Shown here in pieces: positions 1 to 10,744 of a stretch of 64,000 nucleotides of DNA (positions within the stretch are counted from its first letter, which is position 1; each line of letters starts with the position of its first letter). The notes under the pieces were generated by a model, which saw nothing but the letters and a program-made list of their open reading frames with translations, had not been told where the DNA came from and searched no databases. The stretch is from Ditylenchus dipsaci (taxonomy: Eukaryota > Nematoda > Chromadorea > Rhabditida > Anguinidae), in contig SADC01000313.1 in the NCBI GenBank assembly GCA_004194705.1, positions 85,535-149,534 of the forward strand, in the 5' to 3' direction. A program made the translations under genes and the position numbers.

Positions 1-25
1 AGCTATAACTTTGAGGTCGGTCCTC
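1..25. repeat. 25-bp direct repeat, left copy
   Basis: The first 25 bases of the window are identical to its last 25 bases. The sequence contains no obvious gene signal. It may be part of a longer dispersed repeat that runs out of the window at both ends, or an assembly overlap. Confidence 0.85.
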
Positions 26-1040
26 TAACGTAGCTGTTTAAAGAGCTCTGACTTCGGATATTTGCCATCCAAGGACAAAGCTGTGCCTTTTTTTGCCTTG
101 GTCCCTCTGTTGTTTTTTAGTGTAAACCCCAAAACTTAATTTTTTTTATAGTATCGTGTAGCACAGGAGCTCAGCTCTCCAACAAGCTAGTTTCAAATTT
201 CAATGAATTATGATAAATGTAAGAGATTCGGAGTAACAAAACATAAAATTTTATTCATCGGTTCCCTAAAATACCTGCATTACATTTATTTATTTTTTAT
301 CAATGTATTTAAAAATTAACGAAAAGTTTATATATTTTTTCAAACTTTAATTTTTATTGAAGCAACTTTCAAATCTCTACAAATGACAACAATACAGCCT
401 TATTAAGTTTGAAAGCTTTTTTGCCTGGCATAAACCATTAAATTCTTCTGAAAATCAGAGGACGCTGATGTTTCAAAATACGTAACAAAAATCAACCGAG
501 CTGTTATGGCAAAAAAATAATAATTATAATTTTGCATTAAGACTTTGACTTTTTCTAAGACCAAAATGTACTATACAATTAGGCGCATAAAATAGTGAGA
601 ATAAAAAGTTTATATTAAATGACACAAAAAACTATGATCTTAGTTTCCTAATTTCTCTTATCTTTGTCAAACACTACGTGTACGCAGAGCAAGTAAAGTC
701 GGAAGTCAAGGTCAAACCATAGTCAAGTAAAGCCATGGGGTGTGTACGAAACAGGAAGTCAATGTCAAATCATCAATCAAAAACAACTTTATACTCATCC
801 ACAGAATTCTAACGGAAACTTTATTAGACACCAACGGACAGCAAATCAAATCATTTCATTCTGCCAACCATCAGTCGTTTCATCAGGTCGAAACGGCCAT
901 GATTTCTAAACATAGAGAGAGATAAGCCCAATTTTTAAATAAAAACGCCTTTACTGCAACGATGATGTATGTAGCAGCACAATGCACCACTGAACACGGG
1001 GGTGGATTCGTCACTGCAACCCAACCAGCGGAACCAACCT
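26..1040. other. AT-rich stretch without a supported gene
   Basis: Short reading frames only, with no recognisable protein. It holds a copy of the dispersed motif GTGTAGC..GGA.CTCAGCT near 155-190, also found in the foldbacks around 12,460, 41,670 and 44,390, and a CCTTGGTCCC..TGTTG motif near 97-115. Confidence 0.5.
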
Positions 1041-1044
1041 GCAA

Positions 1045-2930
1045 CCAACCAAATCGGACACGGACACATATCCCCCGGCCACAATATCCAAGTGGTGGTC
1101 CACTTGGATCAAAATTTTTTTTGCTTCACGTTTTTCGGCTTCCAAACAATTTTTCTGCACTGATTCGAGCATGCTGAAGAAAGTTGACAGTGGTATTAAA
1201 ATCATGTTTTATGAAAATCTTTGAGTCATCGTTAAATTCTTGATTTTTATAAATTAAGATTCACAATAACTTCAAAAATTTTCTCGATATAAACGTGATT
1301 TTACCACTGTCAACCATCTTCAGCATGCTCCAATTAGTGCAGAAAAATTGTTTTGGAACCCGAAAACGTCGAAAAAAAATGTTTGACAAGTGACGATCAC
1401 TTGGATAACATCGCCTAGGATGATGTATCGAATCTAACTGGGTGCATACATTATTTTTTATCATAATGGTTGAGTGTTTACGTTGGTTGTAGAAGTCCAT
1501 AGGACTCATTACCAAGGTTACTGTGTTCGACCCAATCTGGCGTTGCAATCAGTCTCCGAGTAGATGACCCCGATTTCAAATTTTACCGTTTTCAGAACAC
1601 AATTTTGGATTGAATCATTTGGGTTTTCAGCTCTTACAGGATTATAAAAATTTTTGTGGACGAAATGACCTGTGGACGAATTGATTTAGATGTTTGAATA
1701 AGGTACCAATGATTTTTTATTAATTTAAGCTCAAATTCTAAAATTCGGATTCTGGATGTGGAACCCCCTCGGGTAGTTACCACGGGATCCCTATGCCCAA
1801 TCAGAGCTTTGAAGGGTCCTATAAAAACCAGTTTATGACTATTGCTCAAGGAAAAATAATGTCTGCTACCACCAGGATTCAAACATGATCATTCCTGAGA
1901 AGCAGTTTTAGGCCTTTTCATTGTAGGCCTTTTTACTGGACACCCTTCCTACGTACCAACAAACAATGGTCGTCCACTATTTTCAAGTAGGTTTGAGAGA
2001 TAATTGATTTTGCCTTCCCAAAACTCAAAAAAATACATTACAACCGGCATTTTACCACTATCAAACATCTCGGCGTGCTTCCGAATCAGTCCAGAGAAAA
2101 ACAGGGCAAAACCTGAAAAGTAAAAAAAATTAATTTTTTTTGATCAAGTGGGACGACCACTTGGTCGGTTGGTGGTTTCTTTCAGTCCACAAAGAGCCTG
2201 GTCAAATACTTTAGAGGATTACTCATAAGTTTATTATGGATCACTGAAATGATGAAATTCTTCTCATTGTTTGGTGTTATATGATATATTCATTGAATAA
2301 AACACTTTACTAATGTTCAAGTGAAAGCGCTAATGATTTTTTTCGTGAAATGACCAAGAGCCACGGACCGGATGAGATATAAATCCCTGAAAAATGAAAA
2401 AAGGCTGCACTCAGAAGATGTCGAACCAATACATTGTCCGGGGGTATTGCGACTATAGTTCTCAAAAACATCAAATTGATGATATCCTCGAAATTCGGTG
2501 TTTTTTACTTCAACACCTCTTTTTCATATTTTTAATTTCTTACCTCATGTTTTTTACAACGTCTCATAGCTGAGATTTTTCTCTATCGATTGAGTGGTCA
2601 AACCACAAAAGAAAAATAATTTTAAAGAATCCAACCAAAAGTATGGTAAAAACCCACCTAAAATACCGAGGTAAAAACATGGTTTTTTACCTCTTTTTGC
2701 CGTGCTTTCCAAAAATCAATTTTAACTAGGGTGTTCGACCACTCATCGATAGAGAAAAATCTCAGCTGCCGGACGATGTAAAACATCTGAGATAAGGAAA
2801 ACAAAATATATTAAAAAGTAGTGTTTGAAGTGAAAAACACCGAATTTTGATTGATATCATCAAATTTGATGTTTTTGAGAACTATAATTGCGACTGCGGG
2901 AATATTGTGGCCCGGGGATATTTTGTCACA
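1045..2930. mobile_element. TIR element with CACAATATCCCC-type ends, copy 1
   Basis: The left end carries the CGGACACGGACAC / CCCCCGGCCACAATATCC motif (1,055-1,090). The right end carries its inverse (CCGGGGGTATTG near 2,440, and again near 2,905 after a nested insert). About 460 bp of the right half (1,995-2,455) is nearly the same as 19,498-19,965, so this is the same family as the element at 18,010-19,975. The interior includes the GTGGTCGTCCACTTGGATC palindrome motif seen in several other places. No coding region is seen; the family is unnamed. Confidence 0.55.
2455..2886. mobile_element. Foldback element with 8-9 bp TSD, nested in copy 1
   Basis: Starts ATAGTTCTCAAAAACATC and ends with the inverse; the arms are roughly 170 bp. 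The flanks repeat ATTGCGACT (2,446-2,454 and 2,887-2,895), a 9-bp TSD of the size made by MULE-type transposases. It interrupts the right end of the surrounding element, whose second copy near 19,965 lacks the insert. Confidence 0.75.
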
Positions 2931-3276
2931 CGCAGTACGTGACACGTACCGGTGATGGCACCCTATTTTCGCCTCTCGCTGACTTCGAAAGGCATTTTTT
3001 TTGACTTGTTTATTATTTCTTAACGTTTTAGAAGAACAGGTTGTAGCTGAGGATTTTTCTACAAATAAAAAGTTTCAAATTGTTTTTGGTGATATGGACG
3101 CAAAATATGAAAGCTTTTGAGAAAACTAATCTAGGAGGCCAAGAGCCAAAAAACAGACATATTTTTTTACAATACTTCAAAAAATTAAATGAAAAAATGT
3201 CGTACCCAGCGGGATAGCGAACTTGAATTTGGGATCACTAAATCGAGGTTTGACTATGTGATCGCAATGGTAGATA

Positions 3277-3940
3277 CAGTAGCGGAAAAAAATAATGCGC
3301 ACCTATAAATTTTGCATCTTTTTGCTCATAAAAAGCAAAAAAGCCCTATTTTGCCTTATTTTTATCCTTTTGTCTTGTCCAAATTCAACCGTCCGTTTCT
3401 GAGCCCTGTATTTCTAAAAAAATACAACGACATGTCATTATGTAGAGAAATGCAAGAGATTTCGAATGGTGCATTGAATGTTTAGTTTTCATTGACATTT
3501 TTTGTGAAAACTTATTTATGTGGCTGAACAGTCATTTTCCTTAGATTTTCCTTTATTTTGACTGGAATCGACGGTCATAATTTTCCTAGAATAATCAAAA
3601 AAATAATTTGACCCTACCAAATTGTAGCCGAGACACAGGGCTTACAAATAAACATTTAAAATTGGCTATAGACATAAAATTCGATAGCTAAAAATTGGTA
3701 ACATAAAGCGGCGCATTACTTTTTTCCGCCTTCAAAACAAGGCGCATTTTGAAATATATATATATATATTAAATCTTACGATAAAACAATTTTTCATGGT
3801 GATGTTTCATACTAAAAGCTAGCTTAGATGACGTAGAACAAGTTATCTTTTAACATTTATATCATTATTTTTAACAATACACGTTGTGAACAAAAGGATG
3901 CAAAAATTTATAGGTGGCGCATTACTTTTTTCCGCCACTG
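3277..3940. mobile_element. Tc1/mariner-like MITE
   Basis: Inverted ends CAGTAGCGGAAAAAAATAAT at the left and ATTACTTTTTTCCGCCACTG at the right, with a further copy of the right-type end near 3,705-3,730. TA precedes the left end; the right flank is TG, so the TSD is imperfect. GGCGCATTACTTTTTTCCGCC ends are typical of Tc1-like non-autonomous copies. No transposase is seen. Confidence 0.6.
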
Positions 3941-4132
3941 TGTTTAATTGTCCAATTATCCAGCTATTGACTTTTTAATGTGCGAGAGGACTCTTAAACT
4001 CGCTAATTAAATCAGATAAGGCCAGTCAAGGGTTTTAGGAAAAGGTCTATTGATGTTATGTTTGAAGAAAGCCATTGTTGCTTCAAGCATTTCCTACCTA
4101 AGTAATTATTGCTGGACATAAGTCGAGATTCC

Positions 4133-4614
4133 ATATGTCTCAAGAAATGTATGTGCTGCTTGTGCTAAACCAATAGAAGATCAATTCTTCCTGACCGCTA
4201 TCGGCAGACACTGGCATGATGCTGTTTGAGGGTGTCTATTTTTTAATCTGGCTATTGATCAAAAATATAGTTCATTTTAGTGATTGCTGCAATTGCCGAC
4301 TGGCTGAACTAGGTTGGACTTTTATTGGAAAAAGGCAATGTTATTGTGTTGGCGTGACTACATCAGATTGTTTGGAGCTAGTGGTCAATGCTCCCTTTTT
4401 GTTTGCAGTCCATTGGTGCTTCAGAGTGGATCATGAAGGCAGGCCAGGGAGTGTACCCTTGCAGTGTTTTGCTTGTCAGCAGTGCAACAGCAGAGTTGCT
4501 TGGCTCCACTTTTGTGAATTAAAATTTAAAAAATTTAGGTTTTGTGTTGGAGATCAGTTTTATATGAAAATGGACGGATTTTATTGTGAAGATGACTTCA
4601 AGCTGCTCAGTTAA
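4133..4614 (+). CDS. LIM-only protein (LMO/rhombotin-like), about three exons
   Basis: LMO proteins are small nuclear adaptors of two LIM zinc fingers that bridge transcription factors such as LDB and bHLH partners. The first LIM starts with CAACAKPIEDQFFL, continues as HWHDA, then after an intron (about 4,232-4,280) DCCNCRLAELG, and ends with WRDYIRLFG. The second LIM reads ASEWIMKA, CFACQQCNSR, then after an intron (4,495-4,538) FCVGDQFY and CEDDF. The order, spacing and words are those of the LMO1/2/3 group, and the length fits a short LMO. The pieces lie in different frames: at least three 1-2 nt shifts (near 4,222, 4,340 and 4,456) are needed. AATAAA follows at 4,618. The start codon is not certain. 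It is either a real gene with sequence errors or a recent pseudogene. Confidence 0.72.
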
Positions 4615-6525
4615 CTGAATAAATAATTGAGAATGTTGCTAAATATGTATTGATGACTGTAAGGAATAAATTTGTTTTAAATTGAAAATTTCTGGTTGAT
4701 AATTAACGGCAGCGAGCGATTGCGGCAATTCAGATTGCGCATGTTCAAATTGCGCAAAAATCATTGGCATTATCGACAAATATTTAGAGGTGATGACGGG
4801 ATGGGAATCCCGTCGAGATCCCGCCCGAACGATTTCGGTCTGAATTTCGGGTTTTCACTTATTTAAAAATAGTGTTTAAACGACTCCTAACTAATTTTTA
4901 TATGCTTAAAACTAGAGATGGGCATTTGCGTTGCCCAAATACCAATACCATATTTTTGGCCCTCTCTAGACCCATACCAATACCAATATTTCAAAGATGT
5001 GGACCCCAATATTATGCCCAATACCAATATTTTTTCAAAAGTCTATTTTTTCACCAAAATATTGAAAAAAGTCCCTAATTCAGTCTTATCTCGATTTAGT
5101 AACACACTGGAACTGAATTTGGCCTAAAAAACGAAAATTGATTTATTTCGTTTTTATTAGGTTATTAGTTGAAATGTGCTCGGAATCGAATAATCGAGCA
5201 ATTTTTAAACTCAAGTTTTTACGAATTAAATTCGGGACGATCTGAATTTCGGACTAATTAACATTGGGGGATCGGATTTTGGACGAAAAATTAATGTCAT
5301 TGCACCAGCTGTCGAATGTGGAGAAATCATTTGAAATAAATCTTGTTATGGTGTTGCACAATTGGGAAAAGAAAAACTCGATTTTGTTTAAAAAAATCAC
5401 TTCTGGGTAAGAACTTCTGACATTAGTTTTTTTTAATCACCAAAAAATTTTGAGTATAGGAAAGTATTTTCGTTAAAGGGGGCGTGTACTTTAGGTCCGG
5501 AATATTCGAAAATTTGTCTTGAGCGGAAATCCGGTAAAAACATATTTTCATGAAATTTATCTCTCTACGAGAGTACTGCTCCAGCGTTGACCTTCCGGGC
5601 AGAGCTCCGTGCTCCCTCTTCTCTCAATCTTGGTAGAATATGCTTTAGTAAAAACTGCCCTAGAGTTGAGAACAATTCTCAAATCATCAACGTCCATCTT
5701 TATCTATCTGGATTATGTTCTTGATTCGAGCGTGGTTTCCACACTGGATATCATATAATGCGTGTTCGCAGGCAAGACTTCTTCGCAGCGACAAGATCTG
5801 ACTGTTTACCAGTCTAGCTGCAAGACTAACACCATCACTCACATAAAAAAATGTCGCTTGTGGTTGTAAGAAGTTCCGAAATTAAAAAATGAGTTTCCTC
5901 TGAAGCTATGCGGCAGTTGTTTTATTGCCTGCAATTTTTAAAATAATTGATGTAGTGATCCAGAAAATTGTGAGACTGTTGATATTTGCTGATAAAGATG
6001 GTGTTAAGAGGAAAAACAATTTGTTTGCATTTTGTTTTTCCGCTCGAGATAACTTTTAAATATTCCGAACCTAAAGTACACACCCCTCTCAAATTTTTTT
6101 TTTTTGAAAAAAGACAATTTAACTGAATCAATGAAATAATAATAAATAAAATTTGTTTAATGTCATCCATTAGGCCAAAAAATTGAGAAAAATATGAGTG
6201 AACATTTGAAATTTCCATTAAAAAAATTTCATTGTTTAGCACCCAATATCTTTGTCGAACCCAATACCAATACCAATATTTTCGAAAGTCACCAACCAAT
6301 ATCCCAATACCATATATTGTTTGTTCCTATCTCTACTTAAAACGATAAAAAAGTTATTTTTTCTAACATTTTTCCACACAAAAAATGGTATTTAAAAAAA
6401 AATTTGACTTTTTGCCTTGGTGGACCAAGGTAAATTACCTTGTATATATATAGTATTTGGACAATGTTTGTCATTCTGTCTGTCACGTTTTTGGTTTGTG
6501 TTTTTTTCGCGTTTTCTGATAAGAA

Positions 6526-6830
6526 CTCGGGAAAAAGCTCAACGTTACGTTGTAGCCCGAATCCTGGCCACATTTAAGCTATCGCACGGCTCATTTGGCC
6601 GACACCCCTGAGACGTCACTTAATTTTTAAGTTCGTCGTGCACGGGTTTTTGACCCTTTGGGCAATTTTTTGAATAGTAAGGGTTTTTTTCGGGATTTTT
6701 GTACCGAAGTCGGGGAAAAGCTCAACGTTACGTTGTAGCGCTAATTCTGAGCTACATTTTGAAGTTATCGCACGGCTCATTTGGCCGACACCCTGAGACG
6801 TCACTTAATTTTAGGTTCGTTCGTGCAGGG
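6526..6830. repeat. Tandem duplication, unit about 183 bp
   Basis: AAGCTCAACGTTACGTTGTA at about 6,535 recurs at about 6,718. Both copies continue through ATCGCACGGCTCATTTGGCC and GAGACGTCACTTAATTTT. The two copies differ by scattered substitutions and small indels. Confidence 0.8.
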
Positions 6831-7224
6831 TATTTTAGGGGTTTTTGATACTTATGGCAAATACCTTTTGAAAGTGTTTTTTAAAAGTGCGCAACCACGG
6901 ATGAGTCAAGCACGTAGCGGGGCCGTGTTGTCCTTATTGTTATCTTCGCTGTGCAGGGCGCTATCGTTATTTTTGTTGTGCGGGGGCGTTGTTGCCGTTA
7001 TCTTTACATAATAAAGTTGTTACAAAGTTTTGCGCCCCAGCGTTTTCCTAATGATCCGCTTCCTAAAATAATTTTGTGTGTTAATATTGCTGTTATATGC
7101 CCAATGTTTTAATAGAGTATATTTTGTCAAATCCATTTTCGGCGGTAAATACAAAAATGTTTTGTTATTAGGCGCCTGTAAGGCGCCAGTCCACCTAGTT
7201 ACCTTGTATTAAGGTATTCTACCC

Positions 7225-7430
7225 CGTTTGGTCACTAGAGCTGGGCTAAAAGAGTCTCTCTATGCATTTTTAATCAAGAGTCTTGCTCGGAATTATGTCT
7301 AAGGCAAGTAAGGCAAGTGCGGCGCGCATCTCTAACCAACCAAGCCCCCTGCAGCCCCTTCGAGGGCGCAGGGGCTTGAGAGTTAGAGATGCGCGCACTC
7401 ACATACCTGAGACACAAATCACTCGAAAGT
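7225..7430. repeat. Palindromic GAGATGCGCGCACTCAC element, copy A
   Basis: Arms contain CGCGCATCTCTAACC and its inverse AGAGATGCGCGCACTCAC, around a CCCCTGCAGCCCCTTCG..GGGGCTTG core. Another copy lies in the opposite orientation at 18,655-18,860, including the TCACTTTCGAGTGA and GGATGCAT motifs. Confidence 0.65.
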
Positions 7431-8397
7431 GACTCTGGATGCATAAAAATGTATGGATACCAGAGTTTCTTTATGCGTAGGCCCAGTCAACAAAACTATG
7501 TTCAAATTCCATTTTTTGTGGTATCCAGGTACCCTTTCAGGTTGGATTGCTTGGGGGGACCAAGGCAAAAAGTCGAATTTAGTCAAAAGAAAATTTTTTC
7601 TAAAAAATCCATTTTGGTGGAAAAAATATCAGAAAATAACTTTTTATCGTTTTAAGCATAAAAAATTACTTAGGAGTCATTTAAACACTATTTTTAAATA
7701 AGTGAAAAAACCCGACCACCCCCATCCCCCCCCAACCCAATAAGTGCCCAAATTTACCTTTTTCTAAGAAACTATTCTGGAAAAAAATTTCCCAAAAAAG
7801 AAAAAAATTTGCCTCATAAAAAATAAATTTGCCCCATAAAAAAATAAATTGCTCCAAAAAAAAAGTTAATTGGCCCCCAAAAAAAGTATTCTTCCCAAGC
7901 CCATCTGCTCCAAAAAAAAGTATTTCTGCTCCAAAAAGAAGTATATTTGCCCCAGAAAGAAGTTTATTTGCTCCAAAGAGGATTTGTGCCAGAAAAAAGT
8001 GAATTTGCCCAAAAAAAAAAGTATTTGCCTTAGAAAAAAGATATATCCCGTTTTATTTAAAATCCCAAAATTTGTTCGGGATCCCGAAATTATTTTTCCA
8101 AAATCCTGATCCGAAATATTTTTGGCCGAAAATCCCGTCCCGAATCCGCCCGAAACCCGTTTCACCTCTACAAATATTTGCCGAATAACGCCAATGATTT
8201 TTGCGCAATTTGAACATCGCAATCTGAATTGTCGCAATCGCTCGCTGCCCTAATTAACGTACTTTCAACAAAATGACGACAAAGAATTAACGGCGACCGG
8301 ACAATTCAGATTTTTTTGAAATGTCGCGCGACAAGGTATAGGGGCGTTTGGTCAAAAAATTCCCAATGAGAAATTTTTCGGGCTATAACTGATTTGG

Positions 8398-8648
8398 TTT
8401 GCTAAAAACCTGAAATATGCACGAAAACATTATTTCTGACATCAAAAACGGGATGGCACGAAAAACCTGAAATGTGCATTAAAACCCCGTCAAAAGACTG
8501 AAAAATGCCACGAAACAAATATTTTTTTCGTGGCACATTTCAATCTTTTTGACGGGGTTTTCGTGGCACATTTCAGGTTTTCGTAGAATCCCGGTTTTCG
8601 TGGCAGAAATAATGTTTTTCGTGGCATATTTCAGGTTTTAGCAAACCA
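8398..8648. repeat. Foldback with CACGAAAAACCTGAAAT arms
   Basis: Two arms of about 120 bp meet near 8,520. Each arm repeats words such as GGCACGAAAAACCTGAAAT and ACCCCGTCAAAAG in inverse order. Related words recur near 41,545 and 42,545. No coding region. Confidence 0.75.
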
Positions 8649-8656
8649 AAAGGGTA

Positions 8657-8722
8657 CACGACAATTTTGTGCCGATAATTTTGTGCCGCGACAATTTTGT
8701 GCCGACAATTTTGTGCCGCTAT
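8657..8722. repeat. Short tandem array, unit ACAATTTTGTGCCG
   Basis: Four to five imperfect copies of a 14-17 bp unit. I could not find an inverse partner array downstream of the Ulp1-like gene, so I do not call it a TIR. Confidence 0.65.
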
Positions 8723-9160
8723 AATTTCAAGTTTTCAAAGCATGTGACCCTTAATGGTTCTTCACCATCCTAACTAACCTATTACTACTCTCATGGGGCA
8801 GTGGTAAATTCTTGCGGTAAATTCGGCCTCCAAATTTTGTTCTAATCCTACGGCAGCAGACCTTTTTTTTCTTGAATATCAATCATAAACTTGTTTTTAT
8901 GAGACTTTTCGGCCTCAGGGTGGGTGGGGAACCACCTGGTACCTCCCTAAATGGGAATCCAATTCTAGAATCCAAAATTTCAGATTTGGCTGGAACTAAT
9001 TAAAATCATTGTAACTAACCAGAATCGTGTCATGAAGATGGTTTGATAATGCTAAACCGGAAATTTGAATTGCAGGAACTCAATTCTGGAGTAGTTTCGT
9101 ATCCCGTAGAGTCTCAAATGAACCACAAGGTAGCACTTTTCAATATAAAGCTAAACTTTA
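8723..9160. other. Spacer upstream of the Ulp1-like gene
   Basis: AT-rich, with no supported reading frame. A GGTACCTCCC / ACCACCTGG segment near 8,930 resembles 48,395-48,440. Confidence 0.4.
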
Positions 9161-9164
9161 ACTA

Positions 9165-10102
9165 GTGATCAGCGAAGAAACGAAGAAGCCGGAGTCTCTA
9201 GCAAAACTGGACAAAAGTCAGTGAACCAGTTGCAGTAATCACACTAGACGACACGATTGGTAAGCTTTGCATGATTTGAAGTGTATACTGATGTATTTTT
9301 AGATCTTCACGATGCATATTTGCTAGATGTACTTTGCTCAGATAAGTTGGAATTGTGATAACGGAGCGGATTCTTCAGTGTCTCAAAACAGAGCAGTGGT
9401 TGAATGGGACGTTATCAGCTGCTATCTACAGCTTTTAGCCCAGCGAAGTTTGCGCGACGAAATGGTGCCGAAGGTACTGCCAATTTTCACTGTATAACTG
9501 TAAGTCTTTTTTCAAGATATACGCTTTGACTCGTTCTTCTATCCGGAGTTGGCAAAGAAAGGTCCCAAAGCCGTGCTCAATTGGACAATCAATGCAGATC
9601 TTTTGAACATGATCTTCTTTCGTGCCGATTCACACCACAGGGCATTGGGTCATTAGTTGTATACCTAAATTTTGTGGTTTTCAGTACAATGTCAGGTTTA
9701 GGCAGTCAATTTATTGAAGGTAGACTTGATTTTATGACTCAATGCACGGAGATGGAGAAAGATCTAAGCCTGCTTAAGTAAGATATTTTTAGTAGACAAT
9801 TGTAGCAAAAAATTCTGTTAAGGGACTTTCTCAAAGAATTTGTTGTGGAAAGGGGATACGATGAGGTAAATCCATCTTTTGGATCGGTGCCTGTGAAAAG
9901 GCATAATATAGATTTGGAATCGTTGAAAATAAAATGTGTTTTGCAGGACATCTCTGCACAAAGCAATTCATTTGATTGCGGTGCCTTCGTGTGCAAGTTT
10001 GCGGACTGCTTGTCTCGTCAGGATCAGAAGAAATTCTCGCAGAGAGATATGTCCGTAATTTGAAAAGAAATCGAAGAAATGATTCGCACAGAAAAACTGT
10101 AA
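9165..10102 (+). CDS. Ulp1/SENP-like SUMO peptidase (peptidase C48), multi-exon
   Basis: C48 cysteine peptidases mature SUMO and remove it from targets. A basic/acidic lead exon (about 9,165-9,259, ending in a good GTAAGC donor) is followed by an exon from 9,303 with RILQCLKTEQWLN, the conserved substrate-groove motif (TGG at 9,397), then YLQLLAQRS. Next come FYPELAKKG and FVPIHTTGHW with the catalytic His (CAT at 9,643). The last exon has LQDISAQSNSFDCGAFVC, which gives the oxyanion Gln and the catalytic Cys (TGC at 9,977). The catalytic Asp should fall near the intron at about 9,670-9,687 and is not clearly visible. Frame changes occur near 9,405, 9,623, 9,648 and 10,060. Ulp1 genes are sometimes carried by MULEs, but I see no matching TIRs here. 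Confidence 0.75.
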
Positions 10103-10744
10103 CCTCTTTTTGTTGTTAGCTTCCTTTTGATGAATGTTATAATTGCTTACCGATAAAATTTGCTGTAGATAAAGTTGATTTGAAGGTTTTAAGTTATCGA
10201 ACGTTTGTAAGTATTGAGTTTTCTATGAAAGAAAAAAGTTGACCATGTGGACCTCACATGAACCAAGTGGACACCCTTGTGAAAAAAACTCATTAATGAG
10301 ATCAACAAAAAATGATCATCAAAACTAGTTATTTATAGAGCCGATATTAAACTAAGAATTCCGGTAGTCAGAATCAGGCTGTTTACCAAGAATGAAATAA
10401 CTGTAGTATAAAACCACGTGGCACGCAAAATTTAAGTTAATTCGCGTGAAAAAAACCAAGAACGAGTCCAAAAAAAGCCAACATCCGAAAAGCCAAGATA
10501 ATTACGCTAGTCAGAATACTGACACTCAAAATTCTGATGTTGATCTACAATAAATTATACCACTCAGTTCGGTCGACCACTTGGTTTGGTCAAGTGCCTG
10601 ATCATCCATTAGAACCGAGGTTTAGATTACAGAAAAACCCTTTTAAAAAATAGGAGTCCTTCACGAGACAAAAAAAGTTAATTTAAATTCGGTGTAGATC
10701 AAAGGGTGTAGATCAAAAGTGTGTAGATCAAAAGTGTGCCGCCC
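10103..10744. other. Spacer after the Ulp1-like gene
   Basis: AT-rich, no gene seen. It contains fragments of the dispersed GACCACTTGG repeat near 10,575 and a short tandem GTGTAGATCAAAA near 10,695-10,735. Confidence 0.4.

Larger units (their letters stand above)
4706..8258. repeat. Large foldback (about 3.5 kb) with nested repeats
   Basis: The sequence at 4,706-4,918 (GCAGCGAGCGATTGCG, TTGCGCAAAAATCATTGGC, AAATAGTGTTTAAACGACTC) recurs inverted at 7,660-8,258. Inside lie CCAATAC-rich arms (4,915-5,070 and 6,240-6,330), a tandem duplication (6,526-6,830) and a GC-rich hairpin (7,225-7,430). The part from 7,700 to 8,060 is low-complexity sequence of TGCCCC/TGCTCC followed by A-runs. No gene is seen. 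Confidence 0.6.

Noticed and set aside
4872..5127. Overlapping plus-strand frames rich in Tyr/Pro/Ile
   Set aside because: They are translations of a CCAATAC simple repeat that is repeated inverted near 6,250.
7866..8237. Minus-strand frame of 123 codons
   Set aside because: It is made of FFL/FFF repeats encoded by the TGCCCC-plus-A-run low-complexity tract.
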